NCBI RefSeq assembly: GCF_024170005.1
Contig: NZ_JALJXJ010000016.1
Location: forward strand, 124,001-188,000
DNA: 64,000 nt
Origin: Azospirillum lipoferum
Lineage (GTDB): Bacteria; Pseudomonadota; Alphaproteobacteria; Azospirillales; Azospirillaceae
Direction: 5' to 3'
The notes below the pieces were generated by a model that saw only the letters and a program-made list of their open reading frames with translations, was not told the DNA's origin and searched no databases. The first letter of the stretch is position 1; each line of letters begins with the position of its first letter. Positions 61,801-64,000 of the stretch are shown here, one piece after another. Made by a program: the position numbers and the translations under genes.

Positions 61801-64000
61801 CCGTCGCGCTGGCGAACGTCGTCACGCTGGGCAGCAGCCATGGCACCGTCAGCGTCGGCAGCGGCAACGCCCTGACCCTGTCGGGTGTTGTCTCCGGTTC
61901 CGGCGGCCTGACCAAGTCGGGCACCGGCACGCTGGCCCTGAGCGGCACCAACAGCTACACCGGCACCACCAGCCTGTCGGCCGGCACGCTGGTCGTCACC
62001 GGCACCCTGAACGGCGCGTCGGCCGGGGCGGTCACGGTGGGCAACGGCGGCACGCTGGCGGGCACCGGCACGGTGAACGGCGGCCTGACCGTGCAGTCCG
62101 GCGGCACGCTGTCCCCCGGCGTCGCCGGCACCAACAGCGGCGTCGGCACCCTGACCGTCAACGGCGGCCTGACCATCCAGTCCGGCGGCATCCTGGCGGT
62201 CGATCTGGCCAGTTCCAGCAGCTACGATCAGGTGGCGGTCACCGGCGCGGTGAGCGTCGGCAGCGCCACCCTGTCCACCAGCGGCAGCTACACCCCGGCC
62301 AAGACCGCCAGCGGCGACAGCTTCGTCATCATCTCCAACGACGGCAGCGATGCCGTCACCGGCACCTTCAGCGGACTGGCCTCGGGCGCCACGCTGAGCC
62401 TGAACAGCGGGTCGATCACCATCAGCTATGCCGCCGGCAGCAACAGCAACGACGTCACGCTGACCGGGCCGGTCAACCAGGCGCCGGCGCTGGGCGGCAC
62501 CTTCACCACCGCCGGCACCGTCAACGACAACGCCACCACCACGCCCTTCAGCGCCGTGACGGTGAGCGATGCCGACGACAGCACCGGCACCTTCACCGTC
62601 ACCATCACCTACACCGCGGCCAACGGCACGCTGTCCAGCGCCGGCGGCGGGCTGAGCGGCAGCGCCGGCAGCTACACGCTGACCTCCAGCACGCCGGGCG
62701 GGCTACAGACCCTGCTGCAGGCGCTGGTCTTCACCCCCACCAACAACCAGGTGGCGCCCGGCAGCACGGTGCAGACCACCTTCAGCCTGGCCGCAAGCGA
62801 CGGCACGACCAGCAGCAGCGCCAACACCAGCACGGTGGTCACCGCCAGCTCGATCAACGACGCGCCGACCGACCTCGCCCTGTCCAACAATTCCGTCACC
62901 ATCTTCGACGGCACCAACGCGGTGGTCGGCACCCTGTCGAAGACCGACGCCGACACCGGCCAGACCTTCACCTACACGCTGGTCACCGGCACCGGCGACA
63001 CCGACAACGCGCTGTTCAACATCTCCGGCACCTCGCTGAGGGCGAACGACGCCACCACCCTGACCGCCGGGCAGAGCTATTCCGTCCGCATCCAGGTCAG
63101 CGACGGCACCGCCACCTACGAGAAGACCTTCAGCATCAGCGTGACCAACGACCTGGTGGTCGACGTCACCGCCATCGACGGCAATACGCCGGCCGGCACC
63201 TATACCGCCGACAAGGCGGACGGCGGCGGTCTGGACCTGAAAGAGGCGATCACCCTCGCCAACAGCGTGTCGGGCAACGTCACCATCCGCTTCTCCGGCA
63301 CGCTGGCCGGCACCATCACGCTGCCCGGCACGCTGACGGTGCGCAGCGGCGTGACCCTGGCGATGGACAGCGACACCGACAGCCGGGCGATCACCATCAC
63401 CGGCAACGGCTTCACGCTGGGCAACAGCTTCGGCGTCAGCGTCGGCGACGGCGACACGCTGACCATCAACTCGACCCTGGCCGACAACGGGACCAGTAAT
63501 TCGGCGGCCCTGACCAAGAGCGGCGCCGGCACGCTGGTGCTGGGCGGCACCAACAACACCGCGAGCGGCGCCACCGGCATCAACACCATCACGGTCAGCG
63601 CCGGCACGCTGTCGGTGGCGGGCGACGCCAACCTGGGCACCGACACGGTGACGATGAGCGGCGGCAATCTGACCGTCACCGGCGCCACCACCATCGACAA
63701 TGCCATCACCCTGTCGTCCGATGCCTCCATCGACAACGCCAACGCCGTCACCCTGTCGGGCGACGTCACCGGCAGCGGCGGGCTGAGCAAGTTCGGCAGC
63801 GGCAAGCTGACGCTGAGCGGCGCCGGCAACAGCTGGTCCGGCGGCACCACCATCCGCAACGGCGAGGTGGAGCTGGGTACCGCCGGCACCATCGGCAGCG
63901 GCACCATCACGCTGAACGGCGGCACGCTGACCACGACGGCGACCAGCCAGACGCTGACCAACGCCATCGCCATCGGCAGCAGCAACGGCACGGTGAAGAC
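55845..64000 (+). CDS. Giant LEPR-xLL/DUF4347 surface protein with beta-strand repeats (3' end outside window)
   Basis: More than 2,700 residues, open to the window end. The LEPR-xLL motif ALEPRFMFDAA lies at residues about 35-45. A DUF4347 domain spans about 112-270 (VVFIETNVTDYQTLVDGVKA, HIVSHGAEGEINLGSL, LLYGCDVATGIGQSF, NWVLESQKGD). Ig/cadherin-like segments follow, then two CSLREA-like blocks (VGLREAVAIAN near 59480, LDLKEAITLAN near 63235) and at least nine autotransporter-type beta-strand repeats. Cadherin-like NQAPALGG and NDAPTDLALSNN motifs are also seen. It is probably secreted by a type I or similar route and acts as an adhesin or biofilm matrix protein. ATG 55845 has GGCGGG upstream; in-frame ATGs at 55764 and 55773 are possible. 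Confidence 0.85.
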   Translation, partial: MKSRFTRVKGSAKTGAKTEAQAVQKPSARPPLAYALEPRFMFDAAGAATADPNAATDHSADPAAASHDTTDHSADQWQAQAVADASPATASPAPVEVRAADPTQNGGRKEVVFIETNVTDYQTLVDGVKAGVEVVLLDSTKDGLSQMAEWARTHSGYDAIHIVSHGAEGEINLGSLTLDTATATARATDLATLGRALTDSGDMLLYGCDVATGIGQSFISTVSTLTSADVAASTDPTGSADLGGNWVLESQKGDIESNVAVNREVTEAYNHILLTQFDFGTSTSDVSGDQTTAISQTVSGDTITVTVAGQSDSNGSPIVSLVDATNYNNATNFSGKIIEGYYGYVESYTITAGVGYTFDFSGMTIIDQEAGSLDIVYTTNKGTFEQTVAFDNHGSVLTPSDPNLIGVQYVTITKKNGGGLYLAIDNINLDNITPPPVGTAPSLTGTGATTTYTENGAAVSLFSSVTASVGADPTDSGQTFTGMTLTVTNVTDSTEYLKIGGVDVALNAGTTTLTGLGASGDATATVTRSGNTATVAVTGLSRTEAQMGTLIGGITYRNSSETPTGSSTRTVTVTSVKDSGNISATPALGAATVTVNPVADVTSVSIANGSHSGTYHLGENIDVTVTFDQAVDVTGTPTLALDVGGTTRSATYLSGTGTSTLTFRYTVQAGDTDANGVDATANGITGTIKDKTGSSDGTADSATVTYSLVNNSSAKVDSSPTTTVSTVAFSADTGTSSTDFITKTAAQTVSGTLSANLATGESVEVSLDNGSTWTTATASVGSSSWSLSGVTLTGSSTLKARVTNSGGSSTALSQAYTLDTTAPTATATVQGMDQDTGPLDYDYITNVASQMVSGIFTGTLGAGETIQVSADGGTTWVSATISSNTWTASGVTLSAGTHTLDIRTVDTAGNVTTGTGHSYTLDSTAPTASLTASNVTTTGGTTHTFTVTYSDAVGMDTSSYTNGDVRITGPNSFSVTATKVSVSGNTVTYQFTAPGGTWDAGDAGTYTVSMVASQVKDLADNAVAAGSLGTFTMSPNSAPVIGNLNTDSVGWAGVGGTVTLDTGTAVTVSDTENDGATTWNGASLTVQRSATSGTSNGAWSADVFGLGSSYTVTGTTSGTISDGGTQFATYTNNGNGTLTVTFDGNATAARIATLMSGITYRNDTPAGDATIRFTLNDGHGASSTADVKVATNYIYVTGTGDGSTVDVTDGSVGLREAVAIANGQAGTQTIVFGSGLANGSITLGSNLAIGENITFDADAASGLTIGGSTITVASGTTLTLTNDTGHTLAITSQITGSGGVTKSGAGTLTLSGGNDYTGATSIGGGTLTANGGIGDSSAVTVSNGATLNLSGSETIGSLTGSGDVTLGSSTLTAGGDGSSTSFDGIISGTGGLTKAGSGTLTLTGTNSYIGTTTVSAGTLELNSSAGTALSDSSAVTLSGGTLTLSSATETIGTLSGASGTLALGGNALTISQASNATFSGAITGTSSGSLTLNAAINSTSLTLDGTTNSTGFAGGITVTKGWLQVSADSNLGAGTVTLNGGTLRLSGTVGTIDNTVAIGSSGGTISVAPSGSATLSGAISGSGTLIKAASGDLTLSGNNSSFSGTFTINAGTVTVSNANALGDTTGGTTVASNAALALSGGITIAENLTLSGTGVSSGGALISASGTNTVSGTVTLNADTTVTTTSGLTLSGVVSGSYALTKGGSNSLTLSGSNSYTGATTVSAGTLVAGSNNALGTTAAGTTVSSGATLAVANGVTLAEDLTVSGTGVSSAGALQVTSGSATVSGAIAMAADTTIGVSGTGLTISGTIGGNNALTKTGSGMLTLSADNSYTGATTVGAGVLYITHANALGTTAAGTSIASGATLRIGDGLSIAENLTISGIGVSSGIGAVKVNGGTATITGTVTLAADADIGSYNSGDTLTISGTVSGAFNLTKVGAGTVELSATNSYTGTTTVSAGTLSIASSGNISSAGITLNGGTLAVTGSAVALANVVTLGSSHGTVSVGSGNALTLSGVVSGSGGLTKSGTGTLALSGTNSYTGTTSLSAGTLVVTGTLNGASAGAVTVGNGGTLAGTGTVNGGLTVQSGGTLSPGVAGTNSGVGTLTVNGGLTIQSGGILAVDLASSSSYDQVAVTGAVSVGSATLSTSGSYTPAKTASGDSFVIISNDGSDAVTGTFSGLASGATLSLNSGSITISYAAGSNSNDVTLTGPVNQAPALGGTFTTAGTVNDNATTTPFSAVTVSDADDSTGTFTVTITYTAANGTLSSAGGGLSGSAGSYTLTSSTPGGLQTLLQALVFTPTNNQVAPGSTVQTTFSLAASDGTTSSSANTSTVVTASSINDAPTDLALSNNSVTIFDGTNAVVGTLSKTDADTGQTFTYTLVTGTGDTDNALFNISGTSLRANDATTLTAGQSYSVRIQVSDGTATYEKTFSISVTNDLVVDVTAIDGNTPAGTYTADKADGGGLDLKEAITLANSVSGNVTIRFSGTLAGTITLPGTLTVRSGVTLAMDSDTDSRAITITGNGFTLGNSFGVSVGDGDTLTINSTLADNGTSNSAALTKSGAGTLVLGGTNNTASGATGINTITVSAGTLSVAGDANLGTDTVTMSGGNLTVTGATTIDNAITLSSDASIDNANAVTLSGDVTGSGGLSKFGSGKLTLSGAGNSWSGGTTIRNGEVELGTAGTIGSGTITLNGGTLTTTATSQTLTNAIAIGSSNGTVK
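59730..63880 (+). repeat. Autotransporter-type beta-strand repeat array in the surface protein
   Basis: At least nine copies of a roughly 33-residue unit of the form LTKxGxGTLTLSGxNSY then TGxTTVSAGTL. They start near 59735, 60014, 60590, 60936, 61287, 61641, 61905, 63507 and 63777, with spacers of about 270-350 bases where regular. They are diverged at both base and protein level. They form a beta-solenoid in known surface proteins. Confidence 0.85.

Noticed and set aside
59730-63880. The repeat array as a CRISPR or satellite
   Set aside because: The units keep one long reading frame, vary in length and sequence and encode beta-strand repeats.
57033-63991. Many minus-strand frames opposite the giant surface protein
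   Set aside because: The repeat-rich codon bias of the plus strand leaves several antisense frames open; they are Val/Pro/Ala-rich and have no starts with ribosome sites.

Overview
The DNA is uniformly GC-rich, coding-dense and rich in ATGA/GTGA stop-start overlaps. Protein types (PhoX-family phosphatase, DUF1800/DUF1501 pair, sporadic carbohydrate cluster proteins, giant LEPR-xLL surface protein) fit an alphaproteobacterium of the Rhodospirillales, most like Azospirillum. The genus is inferred from gene content and base composition; there is no rRNA here. I saw no tRNA, rRNA, CRISPR array, transposase or replication origin.

Layout. 1-4.2 kb: a Tat-exported PhoX-type phosphatase with a clear terminator, a small exported protein, a Nudix hydrolase and a VapBC module with a near-consensus promoter. 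4.2-8.6 kb: a three-domain glycosyltransferase (GT32 + GT2 + Anp1-like), a second GT2 and a phytanoyl-CoA dioxygenase-like enzyme. 8.7-9.3 kb: a MazEF module with a perfect 14-bp operator. 9.3-20.2 kb: an Asp-box (sialidase-like) protein, a Rieske oxygenase, a DUF1800/DUF1501 pair, a hydroxypyruvate isomerase-like protein, a frameshifted FitA antitoxin, then an acetyltransferase, a Rieske oxygenase split over two genes, an SDR and a divergent ketoacyl synthase III.

20.4-50.7 kb is a large surface-glycan island. An AT-rich methyltransferase-like gene, flanked by a 21-bp direct repeat, sits at its left edge. Next comes a 16-gene minus-strand block (37.5 to 21.5 kb). It begins with a nucleotidyltransferase-kinase fusion, a GmhA-like isomerase, a HAD protein, a small-molecule kinase and two transketolase halves, which together look like synthesis and activation of a heptose or related sugar. 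It continues with sporadic carbohydrate cluster proteins, four methyltransferases, a sugar reductase-like SDR, a glycosyltransferase, a TPR protein and a protein of an unnamed family. Between 37.7 and 48.5 kb lie three radical SAM enzymes, another dioxygenase, two more methyltransferases, a TPR protein and two more members of the unnamed family (SPGNLPAL family). Two NAD-dependent sugar epimerases and a strong terminator close the island.

50.8-64 kb: a glycine-zipper lipoprotein, then a minus-strand operon of a tail-collar (MdpB-like) protein, DUF6916 protein, acetyltransferase, 2OG-Fe(II) oxygenase and sulfotransferase. It is divergent from a giant LEPR-xLL/DUF4347 surface protein with autotransporter-type beta-strand repeats that runs off the window. 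The overall theme is construction and decoration of the cell surface.

The least explained parts are the three-paralog SPGNLPAL family, a Rossmann module grafted onto unrelated enzymes across the island (including inside a radical SAM protein), and the split Rieske oxygenase.
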